64,000 bases of DNA from Thauera sp. (GTDB lineage: Bacteria > Pseudomonadota > Gammaproteobacteria > Burkholderiales > Rhodocyclaceae): positions 658,321 through 722,320 of the forward strand of contig JACKMB010000002.1 of NCBI GenBank assembly GCA_024235615.1. The letters are read 5' to 3'. How positions within the stretch are numbered: the stretch's first letter is position 1; each line of letters opens with the position of its first letter. Below are positions 1-7,805 of this stretch, in pieces. Made by a program: the position numbers and the translations under genes. Below the pieces are notes generated by a model. The model saw only the letters and a list, made by a program, of their open reading frames with translations, ran no database searches and had not been told where the DNA came from.

Positions 1-1
1 G

Positions 2-292
2 GCGACGCAGGCCGGGGCCGGGGGGGCGGAAAGGGGTGTGGATGCGGATCGGTTGGCGCCGCAGACGGAGGAGGGGATGAGCGGCGAGATTCGCAACCGG
101 GACGACGCGCTGAGGATGCTCGATACCGTCATCGAGTATTTCGAGCGCAATGAACCGACCAATCCCGCGCCCTTGCTGATCCGTCGGGCGCGCAGGCTGG
201 TCAGCATGAATTTCGTGGACATCATCCGGGACATGGCACCCGAGAGCCTCAAGCAGATCGAGTCGATCGCCGGAGCGGAGCAGAAGGACTGA
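2..292 (+). CDS. tssA: TssA C-terminal end (partial, 5' end outside window)
   Basis: This is the tail of the T6SS cap and baseplate-assembly protein TssA (ImpA family). The frame is open from base 2, so the gene begins upstream of the window. The last 75 or so residues carry the typical family ending: a helix with YFERNEP, then PLLIRRARRLV, then FVDIIRDMAPESL. In the family this C-terminal region forms the ring that contacts the growing sheath and tube. The next gene, tssB, begins 51 bases downstream, as in other T6SS clusters. The ATG at base 38 and the one at 77 are internal methionines, not starts. Identity is well supported by sequence and context; the N-terminal subtype cannot be judged. 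Confidence 0.9.
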   Translation, partial: ATQAGAGGAERGVDADRLAPQTEEGMSGEIRNRDDALRMLDTVIEYFERNEPTNPAPLLIRRARRLVSMNFVDIIRDMAPESLKQIESIAGAEQKD

Positions 293-343
293 GCACCGAC
301 GATCGCAGCAAACCGTTTCATCCGCTCGACAAGGAGAACCGAC

Positions 344-871
344 GTGGTCACCAGCAGCCAGAAGTTCATCGCGCGCAACCGCGCCCCGCGGGTGCAGATC
401 GAATACGACGTCGAACTCTACGGCGCCGAGAAGAAGATCCAGCTGCCCTTCGTGATGGGGGTGCTGTCCGATCTTTCGGGCAAGCCGGCCGAGCCGCTGC
501 CCAAGGTGGACGAGCGCAAGTTCCTCGAGATCGATGTCGACAACTTCGATAGCCGCATGAAGGCGATGAAGCCGCGGGTCGCCTTCCAGGTGCCGAACAC
601 GCTGACCGGCGAGGGCAACCTCAATGTCGAGATCACCTTCGAGAGCATGGACGACTTTTCGCCCGCCGCGGTCGCCGGCAAGGTCGATGCCCTCAACAAG
701 CTGCTCGAGGCCCGGCAGCAGCTCGCCAACCTGATCACCTTCATGGACGGCAAGAGTGGCGCCGAGGAGCTGATCGCCAAGGTCATCCAGGACCCGGCCC
801 TGCTGCAGTCGCTGGCCGCCGCGCCGAAGCCGGCAGACGAAGGCAAGCCGGCTGAAGGCGGCGGCGCCTGA
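344..871 (+). CDS. tssB: T6SS contractile sheath small subunit TssB (VipA)
   Basis: TssB pairs with TssC to build the contractile sheath around the Hcp tube in the cytoplasm. The protein has 175 residues, normal for the family. It shows the conserved start with RAPRVQIEYDVE at residues 14-25, LPFVMGVLSDLSG near 34-46, and the ERKFLEIDVDNFD block near 57-69. The start is a GTG, chosen because AAGGAG lies at 331-336 with 7-base spacing and because family similarity begins there. The C-terminus is an Ala/Pro/Lys/Gly tail. tssC follows after 32 bases, so the pair is co-transcribed. Confidence 0.96.
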   Translation: MVTSSQKFIARNRAPRVQIEYDVELYGAEKKIQLPFVMGVLSDLSGKPAEPLPKVDERKFLEIDVDNFDSRMKAMKPRVAFQVPNTLTGEGNLNVEITFESMDDFSPAAVAGKVDALNKLLEARQQLANLITFMDGKSGAEELIAKVIQDPALLQSLAAAPKPADEGKPAEGGGA

Positions 872-903
872 ACGCGCACGAGAACGGATCGAGGAGAATT
901 GCG

Positions 904-2394
904 ATGGCCGAAGTACAACAAAGCACCCAACTCGCTGGTGTGGCGCTCGAGGGCGACGAACTCGCCTCGCTGCTGCAGAAGGAATTCAAGCCCAAGACCG
1001 ACGAGGCCCGCAGCGCGGTCGAGCAGGCCGTTCTGACGCTGGCGCAGCAGGCGCTGGCGAACACCACGGTGATCAGCCCGGATGTGGTCAAGTCGATCGA
1101 GGCGATTATCGCCGAGCTCGACCGCAAGCTGACCGAGCAGGTGAACGTCATCCTGCACCACCCGGATTTCCAGAAGCTCGAGGGCGCTTGGCGCGGTCTG
1201 CATTACCTGGTGAACAACACCGAGACCGACGAGATGCTCAAGATCCGCGTCATGAACATCTCCAAGGCGGACCTCGGCAAGACCCTCAAGAAGTTCAAGG
1301 GCACCGCATGGGACCAGAGCCCGGTGTTCAAGAAGATCTACGAGGAAGAATACGGCCAGTTCGGCGGCGAGCCTTTCGGCTGCCTGATGGGCGACTACTA
1401 CTTCGACCAGAGCCCACCCGACGTCGAACTGCTCGGCGAGATCGCAAAGGTCTCCGCGGCCGCGCATTCGCCCTTCATCGCGGGGGCGAGCCCGACCCTG
1501 ATGCAGATGGATTCCTGGCAGGAGCTCGCCAATCCGCGCGACCTCACGAAGATCTTCCTCACCCCGGAGTACGCTGCCTGGCGTTCGCTGCGCGAATCCG
1601 ACGACGCGCGCTACATCGGCCTGGCGATGCCGCGATTCCTCGCACGCCTGCCCTACGGGGCGAAGACCAGTCCGGTCGATGCCTTCGACTTCGAAGAGGA
1701 CACCGGCGCGGCGGATCATTCGCGCTACACCTGGGCCAACGCGGCGTATGCGATGGCGGTGAACATCAACCGCTCGTTCAAGCTCTATGGCTGGTGTTCG
1801 CGGATCCGCGGCATCGAATCGGGCGGCGCCGTCGAAGGCCTGCCGGTGCATACCTTCCCGACCGACGACGGCGGGGTGGACATGAAGTGTCCCACCGAGA
1901 TCGCGATCTCCGACCGCCGCGAGGCCGAACTGGCGAAGAACGGCTTCATGCCGATCGTGCATCGCAAGAACTCCGACTTCGCCGCCTTCATCGGCGCGCA
2001 GTCGCTGCAGAAGCCCTTCGAATACGACGATCCCGACGCCACCGCGAACGCCAACCTGGCCGCGCGCCTGCCGTATCTGTTCGCCTGCTGCCGCTTCGCG
2101 CATTACCTGAAGTGCATCGTGCGCGACAAGGTCGGTTCGTTCAAGGAGCGCGAGGACATGCAGCGCTGGCTGCAGAAGTGGATCATGAATTACGTGGATG
2201 GGGACCCGGCCCACTCCTCCGAGCAGACCAAGGCCCGTAAGCCGCTGGCGGCGGCAGAGGTGGTGGTCGAGGAGGTGGAAGGCAACCCGGGCTACTACAC
2301 GTCGAAGTTCTTCCTGCGGCCGCACTATCAGCTCGAGGGGCTGACGGTGTCGCTCAGGTTGGTGTCCAAGCTGCCATCGGCCAAGGCGGCGTAA
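904..2394 (+). CDS. tssC: T6SS contractile sheath large subunit TssC (VipB)
   Basis: This is the large sheath subunit, 496 residues, the usual length. Recognisable family blocks are LEGAWRGLHYLVNNT near residues 90-105, the GEPFGCLMGDYYF stretch near 157-169, and the C-terminal NPGYYTSKFFLRPHYQLEG block just before the end. TssB/TssC heterodimers polymerise on the baseplate and contract to drive the Hcp tube outward; ClpV then recycles them. GAGGAG lies at 891-896, 7 bases before the ATG. It sits between tssB and two hcp genes, the standard order. Confidence 0.97.
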   Translation: MAEVQQSTQLAGVALEGDELASLLQKEFKPKTDEARSAVEQAVLTLAQQALANTTVISPDVVKSIEAIIAELDRKLTEQVNVILHHPDFQKLEGAWRGLHYLVNNTETDEMLKIRVMNISKADLGKTLKKFKGTAWDQSPVFKKIYEEEYGQFGGEPFGCLMGDYYFDQSPPDVELLGEIAKVSAAAHSPFIAGASPTLMQMDSWQELANPRDLTKIFLTPEYAAWRSLRESDDARYIGLAMPRFLARLPYGAKTSPVDAFDFEEDTGAADHSRYTWANAAYAMAVNINRSFKLYGWCSRIRGIESGGAVEGLPVHTFPTDDGGVDMKCPTEIAISDRREAELAKNGFMPIVHRKNSDFAAFIGAQSLQKPFEYDDPDATANANLAARLPYLFACCRFAHYLKCIVRDKVGSFKEREDMQRWLQKWIMNYVDGDPAHSSEQTKARKPLAAAEVVVEEVEGNPGYYTSKFFLRPHYQLEGLTVSLRLVSKLPSAKAA

Positions 2395-2469
2395 GGACCA
2401 GGGGCGCGGCGCGGGCCCCGGTTCCGCCGCGCTCGTTCGCTCGTGTGCCCTCGATATGGGAGAGTCATC

Positions 2470-2952
2470 ATGGCTGTAGATATGTTCATCAAGATCGGCG
2501 ACATCCAAGGCGAGTCGGCCGACGGCAAGCACGCAAAGGAGATCGACGTCCTGTCCTGGAGTTGGGGCATGTCCCAGTCGGGGACGACCCACACCGGGGG
2601 CGGCGGCGGATCGGGGAAGGTCTCGGTGCAGGACATCAACTTCGTCAAGTACGTCGACGCGTCCACCCACGCCCTGATCAAGGCCTGCTGCGACGGCAGT
2701 CACTTCAAGGAGGCGAAGATCACGGTGCGCAAGGCCGGCAAGGAGGCGCTCGAGTACATCAAGCTGACCATGAAGGAAGTGATCGTCACCTCGGTGGCGA
2801 CCGGCGGGAGTGGTGGCGAGGACCGGCTGACCGAGAGCATCTCGCTCAACTTCGCCGAGTTCAAGCTCGAGTACACCCCGCAGAAGGAGGATGGCACCGG
2901 CGACTCGGCCAAGGAAGTCGCCTGGAGCATCGCGAAGAACCAGCCGGCCTGA
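2470..2952 (+). CDS. hcp: Hcp tube protein, first copy
   Basis: Hcp (TssD) forms stacked hexamers that make the inner tube and can carry small effectors in the ring lumen. The protein is 160 residues, starting MAVDMFIKIGDIQGES, and it has the family blocks EIDVLSWSWGM (24-34), KYVDAST (60-66) and ITVRKAGKEALEY (83-95). The ATG at 2470 is chosen because Hcp similarity begins exactly there; an in-frame GTG at 2443 would add nine unrelated residues. The glycine run after SQSGTTHT matches the flexible loop of the family. A second hcp follows 79 bases later, so tube subunits are duplicated. Confidence 0.95.
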   Translation: MAVDMFIKIGDIQGESADGKHAKEIDVLSWSWGMSQSGTTHTGGGGGSGKVSVQDINFVKYVDASTHALIKACCDGSHFKEAKITVRKAGKEALEYIKLTMKEVIVTSVATGGSGGEDRLTESISLNFAEFKLEYTPQKEDGTGDSAKEVAWSIAKNQPA

Positions 2953-3031
2953 TGCGGCGGCCGGCGGCCCGGGGGCGCTGCAGCGGCCCCCGGGCTTCCT
3001 ATCCTTGTGGTCGATGGGCGGGGATCCGAGC

Positions 3032-3514
3032 ATGGCCAAGAGCGACATGTTCCTCAAGGTGGAGGGCGCCCGGTCGGGAACGATCAAGGGCGAATCCGAA
3101 GATGCGGAGCGCAAGGGCGAGATCGACGTCGTCTCGTGGTCCTGGGGCATGCACGCCCAGACCGAGATGGGCGGCGGGGGAAGCCTGGCGAAGGCGTCGA
3201 TGCGCGAGTTCCTGATCAGCAAGCGGGTGGACAGCGCGTCGACTCCGTTGATGGCGGCGCTGCGCAACAACGACCTGATCAAGAAGGCCACGCTCACCGT
3301 GCGCAAGGCCGGCAAGGCACCGCTGGATTACTACATCGTGGTGATGGAGCAGGGCCGGATCACCTCGCTCGACGTGGAATCGGTGGGCGAGGAGCACCCC
3401 GAGCTCGTCGAACGGCTCAGCTTCTCGTTCCAGAAGATCAGTATCGAATATGTACCGCAGGGGCCGGACGGGCTGGGAATGGGCTCGATGTTGTTCGAGG
3501 CCGAGACGATCTGA
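3032..3514 (+). CDS. hcp: Hcp tube protein, second copy
   Basis: This is a second Hcp paralogue of 160 residues next to the first. It keeps EIDVVSWSWGM, the glycine loop, KRVDSAST and LTVRKAGKAPLDY, but it differs clearly through the C-terminal half (for example EHPELVERLSFSFQ and YVPQGPDGLG). It is therefore a diverged copy, not a recent duplicate. The ATG at 3032 is preferred because it aligns with the first copy; ATG 3014 is an in-frame alternative. By family knowledge it builds tube rings. Whether it mixes with the first copy or serves a particular effector is not visible. Confidence 0.93.
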   Translation: MAKSDMFLKVEGARSGTIKGESEDAERKGEIDVVSWSWGMHAQTEMGGGGSLAKASMREFLISKRVDSASTPLMAALRNNDLIKKATLTVRKAGKAPLDYYIVVMEQGRITSLDVESVGEEHPELVERLSFSFQKISIEYVPQGPDGLGMGSMLFEAETI

Positions 3515-3562
3515 GCGCGCCTGCCTTCATCCACGCTGACGGGGCCTAACCCGGGAGGTCGA

Positions 3563-4384
3563 ATGATTACCGATGCCGAGAATGCGGTCCGGGCAGGCGA
3601 TCTTCCGCTTGCACTCGATCGGCTCCAGGACGCCATCCGTGCCAAGCCCGAGGACGTGCGCCTGCGCGTGTTCCTGTTCCAGTTGCTGTGCGTGCTCGGG
3701 CGCTGGGAGCGGGCGCTGAGCCAGCTCGAGGTGTGCGCCGAGATGGATGCCGCCGCGATCGCGATGCGCGAGACCTACCGCGACGCGATCGCCTGCGAGC
3801 GCGTGCGCGCCGACGTCTTCGCCGGGATCCGCTCGCCGATGCTGTTCGGCGAGCCCGAGACCTGGATCGCGCTGTTGATCGAATCCCTGCTGCGTGCGGG
3901 GCGGGGCGAGGAGGAGGCCGGCGAGCGGCTGCGCCAGCAGGCCTTCGAGCTTGCACCCACCACCAGCGGCAGCGTCGATGGCAAGGCCTTCGCGTGGATC
4001 GCCGATTGCGACATGCGCCTGGGGCCGGTGCTCGAGGCCATCGTGAACGGGCGCTACTACTGGATTCCGTTCTGCCGCCTGGCGCGCATCGACCTCGAGG
4101 AGCCGACCGATCTGCGCGACTCCGTCTGGTTGCCAGCCCATCTTCGCTTCATCAACGGGGGCGAGTCCGTCGCGCTGATCCCGGTGCGCTACCCGGGTTC
4201 GGAGTCGGTCGACGACGGACTGATCGCGCTCGCGCGCAAGTCGGTCTGGAGCGAGAGCCGGAGCGGGGTTTTCTGCGGCCTCGGACAGCGCGTGCTGGCG
4301 ACCGACGTCGGTGAGTATCCGCTGCTCGACATCCGGCAGGTGCGCCTCGGCGAGGATGCGGAGATTGCGCCAGACCATGGCTGA
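3563..4384 (+). CDS. tagJ: T6SS accessory protein TagJ (ImpE/SciE type)
   Basis: TagJ belongs to the ImpE/SciE family and in P. aeruginosa binds the sheath subunit TssB and influences ClpV-driven disassembly. The 273-residue protein starts with a TPR-like helical region (residues 1-70) that includes GDLPLALDRLQDAIRAKPED, followed by ADVFAGIRSPMLFGEPETW and the C-terminal FINGGESVALIPVRYPGSE block typical of the family. GGGAGG lies just upstream of the ATG. The last 8 bases overlap tssE. Its presence places this system with the HSI-1-like T6SS group. Confidence 0.92.
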   Translation: MITDAENAVRAGDLPLALDRLQDAIRAKPEDVRLRVFLFQLLCVLGRWERALSQLEVCAEMDAAAIAMRETYRDAIACERVRADVFAGIRSPMLFGEPETWIALLIESLLRAGRGEEEAGERLRQQAFELAPTTSGSVDGKAFAWIADCDMRLGPVLEAIVNGRYYWIPFCRLARIDLEEPTDLRDSVWLPAHLRFINGGESVALIPVRYPGSESVDDGLIALARKSVWSESRSGVFCGLGQRVLATDVGEYPLLDIRQVRLGEDAEIAPDHG

Positions 4385-4883
4385 CAGCGTCCCGAAGGAT
4401 CGATTGCAGCCAGCCTTGCTCGACCGCCTGACCGACGAAGAGCCGGATCGCGCGCTCGAGCCGCGCGCGGAGCGACTGATCTCCCGCCAGCACATGCGCC
4501 AGAGCGTGCTGCGGGATCTGGGCTGGCTGTTCAATGCAACACGCGCGGCCGATGCGGACGACTGGCCCGGAGCGCCTCTGGCGCTGCGCTCGGTGGTCAA
4601 TTTCGGCCTTCCCGCGCTTGCGGGCGAGACGGCCTCGACGCTCGACGTGATCCAGCTCGAGCGCGCGATGCGCCAGGCGATCCTCGAGTTCGAACCGCGC
4701 ATCGACCCTGGCAGCCTCAAGCTGCGCGCCCTCGCCGAGCAGATCGCGCTCGATCGCCACAACCGCATCGAGGTGGAGATCCGCGGCAGCCTGTGGGCAC
4801 AGCCGACGCCGATCGAGCTGCTGCTGCGCACCAACGTCGATCTCGAGACCGGCCAGATCGAGATCCAGGATCTCGGGCGCTGA
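4377..4883 (+). CDS. tssE: T6SS baseplate subunit TssE (gp25-like)
   Basis: TssE is the gp25-like baseplate protein that nucleates sheath assembly. The 168-residue protein has the LRSVVNFGLPALAG block (about residues 66-79), the LERAMRQAILEFEPRI helix, and a short beta-sheet end. Its MRQSVLRDLGWLFN region (about 42-55) matches the family's conserved RD-WLLN segment. Start ATG 4377 overlaps the end of tagJ by 8 bases, and the ORF extends upstream only as an antisense-style shadow. tssF begins 3 bases after the stop, so the genes are translationally coupled. Confidence 0.94.
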   Translation: MADSVPKDRLQPALLDRLTDEEPDRALEPRAERLISRQHMRQSVLRDLGWLFNATRAADADDWPGAPLALRSVVNFGLPALAGETASTLDVIQLERAMRQAILEFEPRIDPGSLKLRALAEQIALDRHNRIEVEIRGSLWAQPTPIELLLRTNVDLETGQIEIQDLGR

Positions 4884-4886
4884 ATC

Positions 4887-6764
4887 ATGGATCCGCGCCT
4901 GCTGCGCTACTACGACCAGGAACTGCGCCATGTACGCGAGATGGGGGCCGAGTTCGCGGCGCAGTTCCCCAAGGTGGCTGCGCGGCTGGGCATGCACGGC
5001 ATCGAGGTCGCGGATCCCTATGTCGAGCGTCTGCTCGAGGGTTTCGCCTTCCTCGCCGCGCGCGTGCAGCTCAAGCTCGATGCCGAGTTCCCGCGCTTCA
5101 CGCAGCGCATGCTGGAGATCGTCTATCCGCAGTTCCTGGCGCCCACGCCGGCGATGGTGATCGCGCAGTTCCAGCCGGACATCCAGGATGCCAACCTGGC
5201 GCGCGGTTTCCGTATCCCGCGCGGCAGCACGATGCACGGCACGGTCGCGCGCGGTGAGACGACCGCGTGCGAGTTCCGCACCGCGCACGAGGTGTGTCTG
5301 CTGCCGCTGGAGGTGGTCGCGGCCAGCTACTTCTCCTTCGCCCCCGACCTGCCCCTGCAGCAGCTGCCTGACGGGCGCCGGGTCAAGGGCGGGCTGCGCA
5401 TCCGCTTGCGCAGCGGTGCGGGGCTGGGGATCGCCGATCTCGAGCTCGCCCGCCTGCCGATCCATCTCGGCGGCGTCGACGAGGTGGCCTTCAAGCTCTA
5501 CGAGCTCGCGCTCGGGGCCTGCGTAGGCATGCTCGTGCAGCCGGTAGGGGAGGGCGCGTCGTCGAGCCGGTTCGTGCCCGCGAGCGAGGTGCGTGCGCTC
5601 GGCTTCGAGGATGACGAGGCCCTGCTGCCGGTCAACCTGCGCGGATTCCAGGGCTATCGGCTGTTCCACGAGTACGCCGCCTTTCCCCAGCGCTTCTGCT
5701 TCATCGACCTGCACGGTCTCGGCGCACCCGCGCGCGCGTGCCGTGGCAGCGAGCTGGAGATCGTGCTGCTGTTCTCGCGCGGCGACCCCACGCTCGAGGG
5801 CGTGGTCGATGCCGCCAACCTCAGGCTGTTCTGCGCGCCGGCCATCAACCTGCTCGAGCGCAACGCCGACCGCATCCACGTCGGGGATGGCAGCCACGAC
5901 TACCACGTCGTCGTCGATCGCACCCGCCCGATCGATTTCGAGGTCCATGCGATCGAGTCGGTGACCGGCTTCGGCAGCGGCGGCGTGCAGGCGCAACGCG
6001 AGTTCCTTCCGCTCTATGCGGCCTTCCATCATGAGTCGGCGCAACATGCGGCGTATTTTTGCCAGCAGCGCGAACCGCGCCTGCTGACCGAGGAGCAGAA
6101 GCGCCGCGGCACCCGCACGAGCTACGTCGGCAGCGAGGTGTTCATCTCCCTGGTCGACCCCGAGGAGGCTCCCTATTCCGACGAGCTGCGGCAGCTTTCG
6201 GTGCGGGTGCTGTGCACGAACCGCGATCTGCCGCTGCAGATGCCGATCGGGCTGGGCAAGACCGACTTCACCCTGGATTCCGCCGCGCCGGTGAGCGCGG
6301 TGCGGGTGATCAAGGGCCCGACGCGGCCGGTTTCGGCGCTGCGCGAGGGCAGCGTGGCGTGGCAGTTCATCAGCCACCTGTCGCTGAACTACCTGTCGCT
6401 TTCCCATGGCGACGCCGGCGATGCGGCCGCAGCCATGCGCGAGATGCTCGAGCTGTACGCGCTCGCGGGAGACGGCGCGGTCGTGCGGCAGGTCGAAGGC
6501 CTGCGCGCGCTGCGGGTCAATCCCGTGGTGCGGCGCTTCCCGCTGCCCGGCCCGGTGAGCTTCGGACGTGGGCTGGAGGTCGAGCTCGAGATCGACGAGA
6601 TGGCCTTCCAGGGCGGGAGCGCCTTCCTCTTCGGCGCGGTGATGGAGCGTTTTCTCGGACGCTACGTGTCGATCAACTCCTTCGTCGAGACGGTGCTGCG
6701 CGCGAGTGGCCGCGGCGAGATCATGCGTTGGGTGCCGCGATGCGGGAATCGGCCGATCGTCTAG
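4887..6764 (+). CDS. tssF: T6SS baseplate subunit TssF (ImpG)
   Basis: TssF is the main wedge component of the T6SS baseplate, acting with TssG, TssE and TssK in the cytoplasm. The protein has 625 residues, the family norm, and opens with MDPRLLRYYDQELRHVREM and EFAAQFPKVAARLGM, the most conserved TssF signature. FPRFTQRMLEIVYPQFLAPTPAM follows near residues 70-93. It ends with the ITTFVE-type segment seen here as YVSINSFVETVLRASGRGE. The 3' end overlaps tssG by 25 bases. No frameshift or truncation is visible. Confidence 0.96.
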   Translation: MDPRLLRYYDQELRHVREMGAEFAAQFPKVAARLGMHGIEVADPYVERLLEGFAFLAARVQLKLDAEFPRFTQRMLEIVYPQFLAPTPAMVIAQFQPDIQDANLARGFRIPRGSTMHGTVARGETTACEFRTAHEVCLLPLEVVAASYFSFAPDLPLQQLPDGRRVKGGLRIRLRSGAGLGIADLELARLPIHLGGVDEVAFKLYELALGACVGMLVQPVGEGASSSRFVPASEVRALGFEDDEALLPVNLRGFQGYRLFHEYAAFPQRFCFIDLHGLGAPARACRGSELEIVLLFSRGDPTLEGVVDAANLRLFCAPAINLLERNADRIHVGDGSHDYHVVVDRTRPIDFEVHAIESVTGFGSGGVQAQREFLPLYAAFHHESAQHAAYFCQQREPRLLTEEQKRRGTRTSYVGSEVFISLVDPEEAPYSDELRQLSVRVLCTNRDLPLQMPIGLGKTDFTLDSAAPVSAVRVIKGPTRPVSALREGSVAWQFISHLSLNYLSLSHGDAGDAAAAMREMLELYALAGDGAVVRQVEGLRALRVNPVVRRFPLPGPVSFGRGLEVELEIDEMAFQGGSAFLFGAVMERFLGRYVSINSFVETVLRASGRGEIMRWVPRCGNRPIV

Positions 6765-7780
6765 CCTTCCTGCGCGCGCTCGAGCAGAAGCCGTACGCGT
6801 ACGACTTCTACCAGACCCTGCGCCGCATCGAATGCCTGTTCGCGGACAAGCCCAGGCTGGGGCAGGCGCTGCGCCCGGCCGACGAGCCCGTGCGCCTGGC
6901 GCAGGAGGCGTCGATGTCCTTCGCGCCCGCGCCGATCGCGGCCTTCCGGCCCGCCGAGGACGCCCGCCCGCCCGAGCTGGTGCAGCGCATCTTCGGCCTG
7001 CTCGGCCCCAACGGGCCCTTGCCGCTGCATCTCACCGACTACGCCCGCGAGCGTCAGCTGCATCACGGCGACGCGACCTTCGCGAGCTTCCTCGATCTCT
7101 TTCACCACCGCCTGCTGGCGCTGTTCTACCGCGGCTGGGCGCAGGCGCAGCCGGACGTGTCGCTCGACCGCCCGGCGCAGGATCGCTTCGCGATGTACGT
7201 CGGCGCGCTGCTGGGCATCGGTCCGGATCGCCTGCGCGGGCGCGACGCGGCGGGGGATCGGGTCAAGCTCTTCCATTCCGGCCTGTTCGCCCGCCAGGTG
7301 CGCAATGGCGACGGGCTGCAGGCGATCCTGGCGGACTATTTCGGCGTGGCTGCGCGGGTGGAAAGCTTCGTCGGCCACTGGATGAGGCTGCCCGAGGCGG
7401 AGCGTACGCGACTGGGCAGCGGCTCCATGGGCGCACGCCTGGGGTTCGGGGTGGTGCTGGGCGCCAGGGTTTGGGATCGGCAGCACCAGTTCCGCATCCG
7501 GCTCGGGCCGATGGGGCTCGCGGACTACGAGGCCTTCCTGCCGGGAGGCCAGTCCTTGCCGCGCCTGCTCGCGCTGGTGCGGCAGTACCTGTGTTTCGAA
7601 CTCGACTGGGACGTGCGTCTGGTGTTGCGCCGCCCGGAGGTGCCGGCGCTGCGCCTGGGAGGTGGACAGCGCCTGGGATGGACGAGCTGGCTCGGCAGGC
7701 CGCGCGGCGAGGACGATCCCGCCCCGCTCGCGCTGCATGCCGAGGACGCGCTCGCGCGACGGGCGCGCAAGGTGAATTGA
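6740..7780 (+). CDS. tssG: T6SS baseplate subunit TssG (ImpH)
   Basis: TssG completes the baseplate wedge with TssF. The 346-residue protein begins MRESADRLAFLRALEQKPYA and has the conserved YDFYQTLRRIECLFADKPRLG block, VRLAQEASMSFAPAPI, then FGLLGPNGPLPLHLTDYARER (about residues 83-103), and the FYRGWAQAQP helix. The start at 6740 lies inside the 3' end of tssF and is chosen because family similarity begins there; the longer open frame upstream is a shadow of tssF. The stop is followed by 25 bases and then clpV. Confidence 0.95.
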   Translation: MRESADRLAFLRALEQKPYAYDFYQTLRRIECLFADKPRLGQALRPADEPVRLAQEASMSFAPAPIAAFRPAEDARPPELVQRIFGLLGPNGPLPLHLTDYARERQLHHGDATFASFLDLFHHRLLALFYRGWAQAQPDVSLDRPAQDRFAMYVGALLGIGPDRLRGRDAAGDRVKLFHSGLFARQVRNGDGLQAILADYFGVAARVESFVGHWMRLPEAERTRLGSGSMGARLGFGVVLGARVWDRQHQFRIRLGPMGLADYEAFLPGGQSLPRLLALVRQYLCFELDWDVRLVLRRPEVPALRLGGGQRLGWTSWLGRPRGEDDPAPLALHAEDALARRARKVN

Positions 7781-7805
7781 GCAGGCCATTGCAAGGAGAA
7801 GGGGA

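Noticed and set aside
418-3315. 965-residue open frame on the minus strand across tssB, tssC and hcp
   Set aside because: It is an antisense frame left open by GC-rich codons of strongly supported T6SS genes, and its sequence is Arg/His/Leu-rich without any family pattern.
6740-6764. Frameshift suspected where tssF and tssG overlap
   Set aside because: Both proteins have complete, correctly placed family ends and starts; a 25-base overlap is ordinary coupling.
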